Shown here piece after piece: positions 49,902 through 50,168 of a stretch of 50,168 nt of DNA. The notes under the pieces are model-generated. The model saw nothing but the letters and a program-made list of their open reading frames with translations, was not told the origin of the DNA and searched no databases. The first letter of the stretch is position 1. Every line of letters starts with the position of its first letter. The DNA comes from a virus: positions 1 through 50,168 of IMG/VR virus record IMGVR_UViG_3300027833_000073; one strand, written 5' to 3'. Both the position numbers and the translations under genes were made by a program.

Positions 49902-49910
49902 TGATAGTGG
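49902..49910 (-). repeat. TGATAGTGG motif 6 (one mismatch)
   Basis: Eight of nine bases match the motif. It is the outermost copy and has no 33-nt box after it; the 28-nt repeats follow instead. Confidence 0.45.
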
Positions 49911-50168
49911 ATTAGATAGCACATATGGGTGATATGGATGTGTTCCCTACACACACACAAACACAACGAATGCGATAGCATTGATACACTGAGTGACGAC
50001 GAAGTTCCTATTCTATACTACTAAATACAACATTAGTTGTCGCATAACAGCAATGAAAAGAGTTTAAACACGCGCAGCGACCTATTTAGAATGAGCGCGA
50101 CAAACTTCCCGTAAAAAAGAGGGGAGGGGTTGGAAAAGTTTCGACAACGGAGGGCTCTCTACCATAAG

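Larger units (their letters stand above)
49543..50168. other. Gene-free early regulatory region at right edge
   Basis: 626 nt without an ORF above about 35 codons on either strand. It contains box copy 3, motifs 5 and 6, the 28-nt repeats, ACAATTGT palindromes, the rightward promoter, a CACA-rich tract near 49952-49970 and a purine-rich run (agaggggaggggttgg) near 50120-50136. It could be an early promoter region or a replication origin; nothing decides between these. Confidence 0.5.

Noticed and set aside
47760-49910. CRISPR array
   Set aside because: TGATAGTGA copies are too short, and their spacing is irregular (about 270-760 bp).
50001-50013. FRT-like half site GAAGTTCCTATTC
   Set aside because: The 13 bases equal one arm of the yeast FLP site, but no inverted second arm or spacer follows; most likely coincidence.
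47360-50168. Origin with classic DnaA boxes
   Set aside because: No convincing TTATCCACA-type box was found; an origin remains possible but is not supported by known sites.

Overview
The window is part of a tailed-phage genome (or a prophage carrying one). The host is very probably a Bacteroidota, and a marine flavobacterium is the best guess. Evidence for the host: AT-rich DNA, A-rich leaders without Shine-Dalgarno sequences, promoters of the Bacteroidota TTG-N19/20-TAnnTTTG type, and a phage-encoded outer-membrane-barrel-like protein. No terminase, portal, capsid, DNA polymerase or integrase gene is seen; the head genes should lie to the left of the window. The layout is two opposed blocks.

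Plus strand, 1-34016 (late genes). Two helical virion-type proteins (the first cut by the window edge) precede a single 13.9-kb gene for a 4627-residue polyvalent protein. That protein carries Gly/Ala-rich membrane-active helices, an HExxH zincin motif, an RNA-polymerase-type DxDGD double-psi-barrel motif and a complete AlkB-type 2OG-Fe(II) dioxygenase signature. A tail/fibre cassette follows (17.2-28.0 kb): three paralogous beta proteins, a 1182-residue structural protein, an Ig-like protein, a DUF1566/lectin-like protein and a repeat-built fibre. Next come small basic proteins, an outer-membrane-barrel-like protein, an exported thioredoxin-fold protein without its cysteines, a membrane-anchored coiled-coil pair, an M15 endolysin, a holin candidate, an amidase-like protein lacking zinc ligands, and a metallophosphoesterase.

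Minus strand, 49542 down to 34035 (early/replication genes). The operon starts with short unknown genes separated by long, hairpin-rich noncoding DNA. It continues through a class II glutamine amidotransferase, an amidoligase, a DUF932 protein, a replisome organiser, a DnaB helicase, an HU-like protein, a Sak4-like ATPase, an SSB-like protein, NinB-like and RusA-like proteins, a RecE-like exonuclease, a GGCT/AIG2 protein, a DnaA-domain-IV-like protein and an HNH protein. Genes overlap by 1-40 nt, usually as TAATG or ATGA junctions. Several genes under 60 codons are only seen by reading these junctions.

The part that looks least described is the pairing of the giant RNAP-motif virion protein with the noncoding DNA at 47.3-50.2 kb. 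There, a TGATAGTGA motif recurs six times (one copy with a final G). Three copies are followed, in the direction of early transcription, by a 33-nt box and then a hairpin. These could be early promoters read by a packaged polymerase; that link is inference. A second predicted system is the amidoligase / class II amidotransferase / GGCT trio inside one early operon.
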